This document shows positions 55,829 to 64,000 of a stretch of 64,000 nt of DNA, one piece after another (within the stretch, counting starts at the first letter, position 1; each line of letters opens with the position of its first letter). The notes beneath the pieces were generated by a model that was not told the DNA's origin, did no database searches, and was given only the letters and a program-made list of their open reading frames with translations. This stretch comes from Glo-17 sp964637835 (GTDB lineage Bacteria > Krumholzibacteriota > Krumholzibacteriia > LZORAL124-64-63). The position numbers and the translations under genes are program-made. The stretch spans positions 62,001 through 126,000 of the forward strand of contig CAZWYF010000006.1 in assembly GCA_964637835.1 (NCBI GenBank), in the 5' to 3' direction.

Positions 55829-56388
55829 GAGCCCTCTTCCACCCGCTGCTTCACCTCGTCGACGGCACGGTCGCCGGCCTCCACGGCCTGCTGCCACAGC
55901 TCGTCCACGCGGCCGCCGAGCAGGCGGACGGCCCCCTGGTAGAGGCCCGGCGCGGCGTGGTAGATGACGTCGCCCACGGGGTGCTCGGTGTACGTCTGGC
56001 GCACCTGGTCGCCCCGCGGGCCATTGCTCACGGCGATCAGGCCCACCGACATCAGCAGCGCGCCGAGCAGCACGCCGCAGAGCGCGCCGCCCAGGCGGTC
56101 CACCCAGCCGAGGGGCGTCCAGTGGACCAGCCTGGCGATGAGCCCGGCGAGGATGCGGGTGGCCACCAGCGCGGCGATGAACACCAGGAAGTAGGCCGCC
56201 AGCAGGGCGGTGGTCTGGTCCATGGCCGAGTGCTCATCCAGCCAGGGCGCCACCGCCGAGGCGAACCGCGCCGAGGCCAGCACCGCCAGCACCAGGCCCA
56301 CCAGCTCGAGGACGCGGCGGATCACGCCACCCCGCCAGCCCCAGAAGCCGCACACGGCCAGCAGGCCGACGGTGATCCAGACCACCAT
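55825..56388 (-). CDS. CvpA-family membrane protein
   Basis: A 187-residue protein with four hydrophobic helices in the first 130 residues (ITVGLLAVCGFWGWRGG, LVLAVLASARFA, LAAYFLVFIAALVATRIL, GVLLGALLMSVGLIAV), and a charged C-terminal tail. The fold and size fit CvpA, named from colicin V production, whose true role seems to be envelope homeostasis. One base separates it from the yqeY stop. Confidence 0.88.
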   Translation of the reverse strand: MVVWITVGLLAVCGFWGWRGGVIRRVLELVGLVLAVLASARFASAVAPWLDEHSAMDQTTALLAAYFLVFIAALVATRILAGLIARLVHWTPLGWVDRLGGALCGVLLGALLMSVGLIAVSNGPRGDQVRQTYTEHPVGDVIYHAAPGLYQGAVRLLGGRVDELWQQAVEAGDRAVDEVKQRVEEGS

Positions 56389-56389
56389 C

Positions 56390-56842
56390 TCAGCCCGCCA
56401 GCTTCTGCTTGACCATGGCGGAGATCCGGCCGCCCTCGGCCCGGCCGGTGACGCGCGGCATGATCGCCTTCATCACCTTGCCCATGTCCTGGGGTCCGGC
56501 GGCGCCCACCTCGGCGATGGCCTCCTCCACCAGCGCGGCCAGCTCCGCGTCCGTCAGCTCGGCGGGCAGGTAGGCCTGCACCACCTCCAGCTCGGTCCGG
56601 GCGGCGGCGGCGAGGTCGTCCCGGCCAGCCTTCCGGGCTCCGTCGGCGGCGTCGCGCACCTTCTTGGCGTACGACTGCAGCACCTGCAGGACGTCGGGGT
56701 CGTCCAGCTCCTTGCGCTGATCGATCTCCACCTGCTTGATCGCCGCCTGGATCTGGCGCAGGACGCCGAGGCGCTCCTTCTCCTTGGTCTTCATGGCCTT
56801 GATGACGTCGGTCTTCAGGCGGTCGTAGATCTCGCTGGCCAC
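56390..56842 (-). CDS. yqeY: YqeY/GatB-tail family protein
   Basis: A 150-residue protein like the C-terminal tRNA-binding tail of GatB. AMKTKEKERLGVLRQIQAAIKQ, LPAELTDAELAALVEEAIAEVGA, and the final DMGKVMKAIMPRVTGRAEGGRI are family signatures. A GTG start at 56842 follows AAAGGA. In many genomes yqeY follows rpsU; no rpsU fits in the 76-base gap here. Confidence 0.94.
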   Translation of the reverse strand: MASEIYDRLKTDVIKAMKTKEKERLGVLRQIQAAIKQVEIDQRKELDDPDVLQVLQSYAKKVRDAADGARKAGRDDLAAAARTELEVVQAYLPAELTDAELAALVEEAIAEVGAAGPQDMGKVMKAIMPRVTGRAEGGRISAMVKQKLAG

Positions 56843-56918
56843 GGCGGGGTCCTTTCTGCTACGGGGTGCCGCCGCCGGCGCGGCGGCAGCGGGAGTCTAC
56901 GCAGCGGTGCAGGCCCGG

Positions 56919-57719
56919 TCAAGACGACCCGGTTTGCCAGGCGCGCCGCACCAGCTGCAGGACGGTCAGGCCGGCCACGGCCGCGGTCTCGGTGCGCAGC
57001 ACGTGCGGGCCCAGCCACACGGGGATGGCGTCGCACTCGGCGAGGACCCGCAGCTCGTCGGCCTCCCAGCCGCCTTCCGGCCCGATGAGCAGGGTCAGCC
57101 GCTCGGGGGCGGTCTGCCCATCCAGGCGCCGACGCGCAGCCTGGGCGGCCAGGGACATGGGCAGCTGCGGCGGTTCGGCCACCAGGTCGCCGGGCGCCGC
57201 ACCGAAGAACACGGGCCCGGGCGCGGCCGCCGCGAGCACCGCGCTCAGCGGCGTGGGCTCGGACAGCTCGGGCAGCCAGCAGCGGCCGGATTGCTTGAGC
57301 GCGCCCTGCAGCAGGCCCCGCCAGCGGTCCTGCTTGCCCTCGCGAGGATCGATCACCCCGCGCAGGGTCAGCAGCGGCGTGAGGCGGTGGGCGCCCAGCT
57401 CCACGGCCTTCTCCACGGCGAACTCGAAGCGCTTGCCCTTGACCACGGCGCAGGCCAGGTGCAGCTGCGGGGTGGCCACCTCGTCGGTCTCGGTGGCCAC
57501 GCGGACCACCTCGACCACCACCGCGTGCTTGCCACCGCCGCGGATCACCGCCTCGCAGGCGTGGCCCCGGCCGTCGGTGACGGCGAGCGGGTCGCCGTCG
57601 TTCAGCCGCAGGACGGTGCGCACGTGGCGGCTCTCCTCGCGGTCGAGGGTGGCCCGCTGCCCGGCCGCGGGCGGCCCCGCACCGGGCAGTTCCACGCAGA
57701 AGCGACGGCCCGCGCTCAT
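56919..57719 (-). CDS. rsmE: 16S rRNA m3U1498 methyltransferase RsmE
   Basis: A 266-residue SPOUT methyltransferase. The N-terminal PUA-like part contains REESRHVRTVLRLNDGD. KGKRFEFAVEKAVELG, LTLLIGPEGGWEADEL and the knot end LGPHVLRTETAAVAGL form the SAM-binding trefoil knot. The ATG overlaps the dnaJ stop by four bases. Confidence 0.95.
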   Translation of the reverse strand: MSAGRRFCVELPGAGPPAAGQRATLDREESRHVRTVLRLNDGDPLAVTDGRGHACEAVIRGGGKHAVVVEVVRVATETDEVATPQLHLACAVVKGKRFEFAVEKAVELGAHRLTPLLTLRGVIDPREGKQDRWRGLLQGALKQSGRCWLPELSEPTPLSAVLAAAAPGPVFFGAAPGDLVAEPPQLPMSLAAQAARRRLDGQTAPERLTLLIGPEGGWEADELRVLAECDAIPVWLGPHVLRTETAAVAGLTVLQLVRRAWQTGSS

Positions 57720-58861
57720 CGGTAGAGGTCGCGGCCCGGCGCGGGGACCTGGCCGGCCAGGCCCTCGCGCAGTTCCTGCAGCTGGCGGATCTGGTCCTTG
57801 CTCAGGTCCGCCGGGGTCCACGCGATCACCCGCACCAGCTGGTCGCCGCGGCCGCCGCGTTCGAGATGCGGGATGCCCTTGCCGCGCAGGCGGAAGATCT
57901 TGTGGGTCTGCGTGCCGGGCGGGATCTTCACCGCCACCTTCCCCTCGAGGGTGGGGACGGTGATCCGGGTGCCGAGCATCAGGTCCACGGGCGAGACGGG
58001 AACGTCGAGCAGGACGTCGTCCTCGTGGCGCTCGAAGACGGGATCGTCCTGGACGTCCATGACCACGCGCAGGCTGCCCGGCGGGCCTCCCTGCTCGCCG
58101 GTGTCGCCCTTGCCGCGCAGTTCCATGTAGTTGCCGCTGGTCACGCCCGCGGGCACGGTGATCTCGAGGGTCTCCTCGCCACGGATGGTGCCGGTGCCCC
58201 GGCAGTCGCCGCAGGGGTCGCCGATCCGCTGGCCGCGGCCGCCGCAGGCGGGGCAGGCGGTCTCGGTGACCATCTGGCCGAGCAGCGACTGGCGCACCTG
58301 GCGCACGCGGCCCACGCCGCGGCAGGTGCCGCAGGTCTGGGGCTTGCTGCCGGGCGCGGCGCCCGAGCCCTGGCACTTCGGACACGGCACCTGCTTCTGG
58401 ACCTTGATCTTCTTGGTCACGCCGGTGGCGGCCTCGGCCAGGGTGAGCTTCAGCCGCACCTGCAGGTTGCGGCCCTGGCGGCGCGGCCCCTCGTCCGCGG
58501 CTCCGCCGCCGCCACCGAACATGTCGCCCATGCCGAAGTCCTGCATGAAGCGGCGCAGGGCCTCGTTGAGGTCCATCTCCATGCCGCCGCCGAACCCCCC
58601 GGCCCCGAAGCCGCCCGCGCCGCCCAGGCCGGCGCCCTCGGCGGCGTGGCCGAAGCGGTCGTACTGGGCCCGCTTCTCGGGGTCCTTGAGCACCTCGTAG
58701 GCCTCGGTGGCCTCGCGGAACTTCTCCGCCGCGTCCGCATCCTCGGTATTGCGGTCCGGATGGTACTTCACGGCGAGCTTGCGGTACGCCTTCTTGATCT
58801 CGGTGTCGCTCGCCTTGCGGTCGAGCCCGAGGATCTCGTAGTAATCGCGCTTGGTGGCCAT
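57716..58861 (-). CDS. dnaJ: Chaperone DnaJ
   Basis: A 381-residue type-I J-protein: J domain with the HPD triad (KYHPDRN), a Gly/Phe/Met region (GAGGFGGGMEM), four CxxCxGxG zinc repeats (CPKCQGSG, CGTCRGVG, CPACGGRG, CGDCRGTG) and the C-terminal substrate domains. It stimulates DnaK ATPase. It follows grpE after 18 bases; dnaK, which often lies between them, is absent from this window. Confidence 0.97.
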   Translation of the reverse strand: MATKRDYYEILGLDRKASDTEIKKAYRKLAVKYHPDRNTEDADAAEKFREATEAYEVLKDPEKRAQYDRFGHAAEGAGLGGAGGFGAGGFGGGMEMDLNEALRRFMQDFGMGDMFGGGGGAADEGPRRQGRNLQVRLKLTLAEAATGVTKKIKVQKQVPCPKCQGSGAAPGSKPQTCGTCRGVGRVRQVRQSLLGQMVTETACPACGGRGQRIGDPCGDCRGTGTIRGEETLEITVPAGVTSGNYMELRGKGDTGEQGGPPGSLRVVMDVQDDPVFERHEDDVLLDVPVSPVDLMLGTRITVPTLEGKVAVKIPPGTQTHKIFRLRGKGIPHLERGGRGDQLVRVIAWTPADLSKDQIRQLQELREGLAGQVPAPGRDLYR

Positions 58862-58879
58862 GCTGCCTCGCGTTCCTCG

Positions 58880-59620
58880 CTATTGCGCCACGATGACCCG
58901 GCTGGCTCGCAGGACCAGGTCGCCGAGCGTGTAACCCTCCTGGACCACCGCGATCACGGTGCCGCTGTCGGTGCCCTCGGGGGCGGGCTGCTGGCCCACG
59001 GCCTCGTGCCGCGCGGGGTCGAACTCCTCGCCGACGCCGGCGATGGGCTCGACGCCCTGGTCGCGCAGGGCCTGGCGGAAGCTCTGGGCGATCATCTCGA
59101 CCCCCTGGCGGAAGGCCGCGTCGCCGTCGGCGGCCGCCGCGTCGGCCGCCGCCATGTCCGCTGCCGGCTCGCCGGCCGCGCCGCCGTTCTGCCCGGCGTG
59201 CGCGAGGGCGCGGTCGAAGTTGTCGAGCACGTCGAGCATGGGCCGCAGCGCCTCCGCGCGCGCGAACCGGTGCGCCTCCTGGACCTCGCGGCGGCTGCGC
59301 TTGCGCAGGTTGTCCATCTCCGCCACGGTCCGCAGCAGACGATCGCGCTCGGCGGCCAGCTCGTCGCGGAGCTGGGCCACCTCTTCTTCCAGGACCATCA
59401 CCGGGTCGGGCGCGGCATCGGCCGGCCCGTCCGGGTTTCGGTCGTCCGCATCGCTGGCGGCCGCCGCGGCCGCCTCGGTCGAGCCGGCGGTGGCCGCGTC
59501 GGCCGCCTCGGCGCCCGAGGCCACCACCTCGGGCTCGTCCGGCCTCGCGGACCGCTCCCGCGGGTCGCGGTCCCCGGCCCCCGCCGCACCGGCGGCGTTC
59601 TCGCGCTTCTTCTCGCTCAT
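58880..59620 (-). CDS. grpE: Nucleotide exchange factor GrpE
   Basis: A 246-residue GrpE, longer than the usual 180-200 because of an Ala/Asp/Glu-rich N-terminal extension of about 75 residues and an Ala-rich insert near 150-165. The coiled-coil dimer helix (LRDELAAERDRLLRTVAEMDNLRKR) and the head with GVEPIAGVGEEFDPARHEAV and VQEGYTLGDLVLRASRVIV are intact. It follows hrcA by 10 bases. Confidence 0.95.
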   Translation of the reverse strand: MSEKKRENAAGAAGAGDRDPRERSARPDEPEVVASGAEAADAATAGSTEAAAAAASDADDRNPDGPADAAPDPVMVLEEEVAQLRDELAAERDRLLRTVAEMDNLRKRSRREVQEAHRFARAEALRPMLDVLDNFDRALAHAGQNGGAAGEPAADMAAADAAAADGDAAFRQGVEMIAQSFRQALRDQGVEPIAGVGEEFDPARHEAVGQQPAPEGTDSGTVIAVVQEGYTLGDLVLRASRVIVAQ

Positions 59621-59630
59621 CAGGTTCCTC

Positions 59631-60674
59631 TCAACTCAGGTTGCGGAGTCCGTCACGCAGGGCGTCGATCCCCGTCAGCGCCCGCTGGTACGGCATGCGC
59701 CGCGGGCCGAGCACCGCGAGGATGCCCTCGCGGCCGGCCAGGGAAAAACGGCGGGAGACCACCGCGAACTCGCGGAGGTCGTCCACCGGATTCTCGCCAC
59801 CGATCCACACGCCCAGCTCGCCGCCGGCCCGGCGATCGAGGGCCTGGAGGGCGTCCCGGATGCTCCGCGGCGACTCCAGGAAACGCACCAGGTTGTGCAG
59901 GGTTCCTGGCTCGGCGAACTCCGGCTCGCCCAGCACGTTGGTCACGCCCTCGAGCTCGAGCTCGCCGGACTCGAAGTCCAGGAACAGGTCGCGGCCCTGG
60001 TCGGCCAGCCGGCTCGCGCAGCGGCTGGCCGCGGTCACGCCCGGACGGAAGCTGGAGAGCACGCCGTCGCGCACCTCGGCCACGGTGCGGCCGGCGATGC
60101 GCTCGCTCAGCAGGCGCGCCGCCTCCTCCACCACCTGGGGCATGACGTCCTCGCCGGGGTCGGTGAGCTGCGTGCGGACCATGGCGTTCTCCAGGACCAG
60201 CACCATGAGGTACTGCCGCTCGCCCCGGGCGTAGAGCTCCACCCGCAGGCAGCGGATCTCTTCCCAGCTCGGGCCGAGCACGATGCTCACGTTGGCCGAC
60301 AGCCGGCTCAGCAGCAGGGCCAGCGCCCGGACCATGGCGTGGCTGCCGGCGTGGCGCGCCAGGCCGTGGGCCACCTCCCGCGCCAGGGGTCGCGGCAGAT
60401 CCCAGCGCCCCAGCGGCCAGCCGCAGAGCATGCGGTCCACGTAGTGGCGGAAGCCCCGGTCGGTGGGACGGCGGCCGGCGGAGGTGTGGGGCTGCTCGAG
60501 GTAGCCCTCCTCCTCCAGACGCTTCATGACGTTGCGGATGGTGGCCGGGCTGTACGCGCCCCGCAGCGCCCGCGACACCAGGGCGCTGCTGACCGGGCGG
60601 CCGGTCTCCACGTTGAGCCCGACCACCGCGTCGAGGATCTCGTCGGCACGTTCCCGGTTCCTGATCATGGCCAT
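59631..60674 (-). CDS. hrcA: Heat-inducible repressor HrcA
   Basis: A 347-residue heat-shock repressor that binds CIRCE elements and is stabilised by GroE in known systems. The N-terminal winged helix is clear (RPVSSALVSRALRGAYSPATIRNVMKRLEEEGYLEQPHTSAGRRPTDRGFRHYV in fragments: SPATIRNVMKRLEEEGYL, HTSAGRRPTDRGFRHYV). GIDALRDGLRNLS-type C-terminus is present. The ATG at 60674 follows GGAG; ATG 60668 is an alternative. No CIRCE-like inverted repeat is visible upstream. Confidence 0.94.
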   Translation of the reverse strand: MAMIRNRERADEILDAVVGLNVETGRPVSSALVSRALRGAYSPATIRNVMKRLEEEGYLEQPHTSAGRRPTDRGFRHYVDRMLCGWPLGRWDLPRPLAREVAHGLARHAGSHAMVRALALLLSRLSANVSIVLGPSWEEIRCLRVELYARGERQYLMVLVLENAMVRTQLTDPGEDVMPQVVEEAARLLSERIAGRTVAEVRDGVLSSFRPGVTAASRCASRLADQGRDLFLDFESGELELEGVTNVLGEPEFAEPGTLHNLVRFLESPRSIRDALQALDRRAGGELGVWIGGENPVDDLREFAVVSRRFSLAGREGILAVLGPRRMPYQRALTGIDALRDGLRNLS

Positions 60675-60696
60675 TCGCAGCTCCGGCCTGCGGCAC

Positions 60697-60716
60697 AAAA
60701 AAGGGGACTCGACCCC
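60697..60716 (-). terminator. Terminator-like hairpin between hemW and hrcA
   Basis: On the minus strand GGGG (60716-60713) and CCCC (60706-60703) enclose a 6-base loop and are followed by six T (60702-60697). The stem is short but pure G-C. It lies 23 bases before the hrcA start and could end hemW transcripts or attenuate hrcA. Confidence 0.45.
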
Positions 60717-60775
60717 GGCTCGCGCCCGGAAAGGACCCCTGGCGGGCCACAAGGTAGTACGGCACGCCCACGGGG

Positions 60776-61909
60776 TCAACAGGCGGCGGCCAGTCGCTCC
60801 TCCACCGTGTCGATGCGCAGGAAGCCCCGCGGGGTCAGCCGCAGGCGGCCCTGCGCCACCTCCCAGAGGCCCTCCCGCTGGCCGGCGGCCAGGTCCAGGG
60901 CGCCTGGCGGCACCAGTTCCAGCGGCACCCCGGCGGCGGTCCGCAGGCCGAGCACCAGGCGCTCGAGCCGGCGGGCGGCACGCGTCAGCGGGTCGACTTC
61001 CTGCTCGGGCACCGTCCCCGCCTCCACCTTGCGCAGGTAGGCGGGCAAGGCGGCGCTGTTGGTGCTCCGCCGCCGCCCCCAGTAGCTGCTGGCCGACGGC
61101 CCCAGCCCCAGGTAGGGCGTGCCGTCCCAGTAGGCGCGGTTGTGCCGCGACTCGGCGCCCGGCCGCGCGAAGTTGCTCACCTCGTACTGCGCCAGGCCGC
61201 GGCGGGCGAGGTGCTCGCCGCAGGCCAGGTAGAGGCGCTCGGTCTGGTCGTCCGGCGGCAGGGCGAGCCGGCCGGCGGCCACCGCCCGGGCGATCTCGGT
61301 GCCCGGATGCAGCTCCAGGACGTAGAGCGAGACGTGCTCGACGCCCAGGTCCAGGGCCTGGTCCAGCTCGGCGAGCAGCCGGCGCCGCGACAGCCCCGGC
61401 CCCAGGATCCAGTCCGCCGAGACCCGCCGGAACGTGCGGCCGGCCAGGGCCAGCGCCCGGCGGGCGGTGGCCGGATCGCAACGGCGGCCGAGCAGGCGCA
61501 GCACCTGGTGGTCCAGGCTCTGGACGCCCAGGCTGACGCGGTCCACGCCGGCCGCGTGCCAGGCGGTCGCCAGCTCGGCGGTGAAGGACTCCGGGTTGGC
61601 CTCGGCGGTGACCTCGCAGTCCGCGGCGCGGGGCAGGCGGTGCAGGGTGCCGGCGAGCAGCTCGCTGAACCGTTCCGGCGCCAGCACCGACGGCGTGCCG
61701 CCCCCCACGTAGCAGGTCCGCACCACCCGGTCGCCGCCGCGCAGGACCGCGCAGGCCTCGCGGCGCAGCTCCAGCTCGCGGACCATGGCCCCGACGGTGC
61801 GGGCGCGCAGCGCGGCGTCGTGGCGGTCGGTGCGGGCGAAGTGGCAATAACTGCAGATGGCGGCGCAGAACGGGACGTGCAGGTAGAGGCCGAGGCCGCG
61901 GCGCGTCAT
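60776..61909 (-). CDS. hemW: Radical SAM heme chaperone HemW
   Basis: A 377-residue coproporphyrinogen-oxidase-like protein. The 4Fe-4S motif is Cys15-X3-Cys19-X2-Cys22 in HVPFCAAICSYCHF. VGGGTPSVL, VSLGVQSLDHQVLRLLGR and YEVSNFARPGAESRHNRAYW match HemW, which delivers heme, and not the true HemN oxidase. The ATG at 61909 has GGGAG five bases upstream; a GTG two codons earlier overlaps the lepB stop. The lepA-hemW-hrcA order is common. Confidence 0.93.
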   Translation of the reverse strand: MTRRGLGLYLHVPFCAAICSYCHFARTDRHDAALRARTVGAMVRELELRREACAVLRGGDRVVRTCYVGGGTPSVLAPERFSELLAGTLHRLPRAADCEVTAEANPESFTAELATAWHAAGVDRVSLGVQSLDHQVLRLLGRRCDPATARRALALAGRTFRRVSADWILGPGLSRRRLLAELDQALDLGVEHVSLYVLELHPGTEIARAVAAGRLALPPDDQTERLYLACGEHLARRGLAQYEVSNFARPGAESRHNRAYWDGTPYLGLGPSASSYWGRRRSTNSAALPAYLRKVEAGTVPEQEVDPLTRAARRLERLVLGLRTAAGVPLELVPPGALDLAAGQREGLWEVAQGRLRLTPRGFLRIDTVEERLAAAC

Positions 61910-61911
61910 CT

Positions 61912-62847
61912 TCACTCCCGGCTCGAGGCCTCCAGGCGACGGTCGCGGCGGCGGTAGTATACCACGGTGCCGATGATCACCGCGAGCACCCCGATGCGCA
62001 CCACCGGCTGCACCCAGGCCCGCCCGGGCGGCAGATCCACCAGCTTGAGCAGGCGCTCGAAGCGTGGCACGAAGAACGTGGTCTCGTAGGACCAGTAGAT
62101 GATCTCCGCCTTGCCGCGGACGTGGTCCCGCGGCAGCGGCCCCCAGTAGCGGCTGTCCTGCGAGTTGTAGCGGTTGTCGCCCATCATGAAGATGTGATCG
62201 GCCGGCACCACGTAGGGACCGAAGCTGTGATTGAGGGGCGAGGCCCGCATGGCGTTGCGATTGAGGCGGCTGTGGGGCTCGGGGCAGCCCTCGGCGTTGC
62301 GCCAGTCCGGCACGCAGGAATGGTCGCCGTCGCGGTCGGCGAAGTTGGACTCGTAGATCTCGCCGTTGACCCGCAGGATGCCGTCGCGCACCAGGACGGT
62401 GTCGCCGGCCACCGCCACGCAGCGCTTGATGTAGTCGATGGAGCGGTTCTCGGGGAACTCGAAGACGATGATGTCGCCCTGGCGCGGCTGCCGGATGGCC
62501 GGCAGCCGGAAGTGCGGCAGGCCGTCCACCAGGGTCTTGCCGGCGAACGGGATGGTGATCCGCTCGGGGGACTTGGCGCCGTAGATGAACTTGTTGACGA
62601 AGAGGTAGTCGTGGATGAGCAGGGTGTCCTTCATGCTCCCGGTGGGGATGGTGAAGGCCTGGAAGAGGAACTGCCGGATGAGCAGGGCCACCGCCAGGGC
62701 CCACAGGGCCGCCTTGATCCACTCCCACGCCGTCTGCCGCCAGCCGGGCTGGTTGCTGACGCCGCCGCGGGGAGGCTGCCGGTCCTGATCCTTCTGCTCG
62801 CGCCGGCGGGCGGCGCGGTGAGTGCTGGGATTGGCGCGGTCGCTCAT
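61912..62847 (-). CDS. lepB: Signal peptidase I
   Basis: Removes signal peptides from exported proteins, including the secreted peptidases of this window. A 311-residue enzyme with an N-terminal membrane helix (about 45-62), the catalytic Ser71 in IPTGSM, the general-base Lys141 in YIKRCVAVAGD, and box E GDNRYNSQDSRYWGPLPRDHV. A second membrane helix near the C-terminus (VRIGVLAVIIGTVVYY) is less common in the family and would put the tail back in the cytoplasm. Confidence 0.95.
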   Translation of the reverse strand: MSDRANPSTHRAARRREQKDQDRQPPRGGVSNQPGWRQTAWEWIKAALWALAVALLIRQFLFQAFTIPTGSMKDTLLIHDYLFVNKFIYGAKSPERITIPFAGKTLVDGLPHFRLPAIRQPRQGDIIVFEFPENRSIDYIKRCVAVAGDTVLVRDGILRVNGEIYESNFADRDGDHSCVPDWRNAEGCPEPHSRLNRNAMRASPLNHSFGPYVVPADHIFMMGDNRYNSQDSRYWGPLPRDHVRGKAEIIYWSYETTFFVPRFERLLKLVDLPPGRAWVQPVVRIGVLAVIIGTVVYYRRRDRRLEASSRE

Positions 62848-62901
62848 CGATGACTCGGCTTTCGGGTCGGCTCGCGGTTCGGTTTCCGGATCGACGCGGG
62901 G

Positions 62902-64000
<1,099 letters not shown>

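Noticed and set aside
60675..60775. CIRCE operator upstream of hrcA
   Set aside because: No GAGTGCTAA-type inverted repeat is present in either orientation; only a short GGGG/CCCC hairpin with a T-run.

Overview
The window is a 64-kb piece of a very GC-rich (roughly 70% by eye), gene-dense, Gram-negative genome. It contains a signal peptidase, a TamA-type Omp85 protein, a TamB protein and several secreted enzymes. At least four secreted proteins end in a C-terminal FlgD-like Ig/sorting-type domain (PNP...GR...WDGRD..GR...SG.Y). That domain, the mixed gene orders and the receptor kinase with a PD40 propeller point to an uncultivated FCB-side lineage such as Krumholzibacteriota or Eisenbacteria. 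This placement is inferred from gene content; no rRNA lies in the window. Two runs of exactly 100 N show that it is a scaffolded draft, probably metagenome-derived.

Layout. 1-1.8 kb: the end of an unrecognised gene, then cheW behind a sigma-28-like promoter. 1.8-14.2 kb: a secreted-enzyme cluster in alternating orientation, with an M1 aminopeptidase (+), a CotH-kinase/lamin-tail protein (-), a gingipain-type C25 peptidase (+) and an M6 peptidase (-). 14.5-18.2 kb: a membrane Zn-peptidase and a transmembrane Ser/Thr kinase, flanked by two same-orientation copies of an AT-rich palindromic repeat. 18.2-22.3 kb: pcrA and a Sua5-type tsaC whose apparent frame break is an assembly artefact. 22.3-32.5 kb: a PepSY-like membrane protein, then an envelope operon tamA-tamB-(peptidase/propeller/beta-barrel hybrid), and a small lipoprotein. 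32.6-40.7 kb: the operon rplM-rpsI-rpsB-tsf-pyrH-frr-uppS-cdsA-dxr-rseP with many overlapping starts and stops. 40.9-47.2 kb: recJ-relA/spoT-dtd-maf-mtnA, ending in a terminator. 47.2-49.6 kb: RNase P RNA, an RNase HI fused to a helical N-terminus, a COG1579 zinc-ribbon protein, and tRNA-Val and tRNA-CAU with their own promoter and terminator. 49.7-56.8 kb: yqeY-cvpA-mutS2-dnaG-rpoD. 56.9-64 kb: lepA-lepB-hemW-hrcA-grpE-dnaJ-rsmE, lacking dnaK.

Most of the minus-strand half is core information processing. The unusual content lies in the first 32 kb. The clearest candidates for something undescribed are the paired palindromic repeat with compensating stem changes, the tamAB-linked hybrid outer-membrane protein, and a widespread tendency to form short tandem repeats both between genes and inside the linkers of housekeeping proteins.
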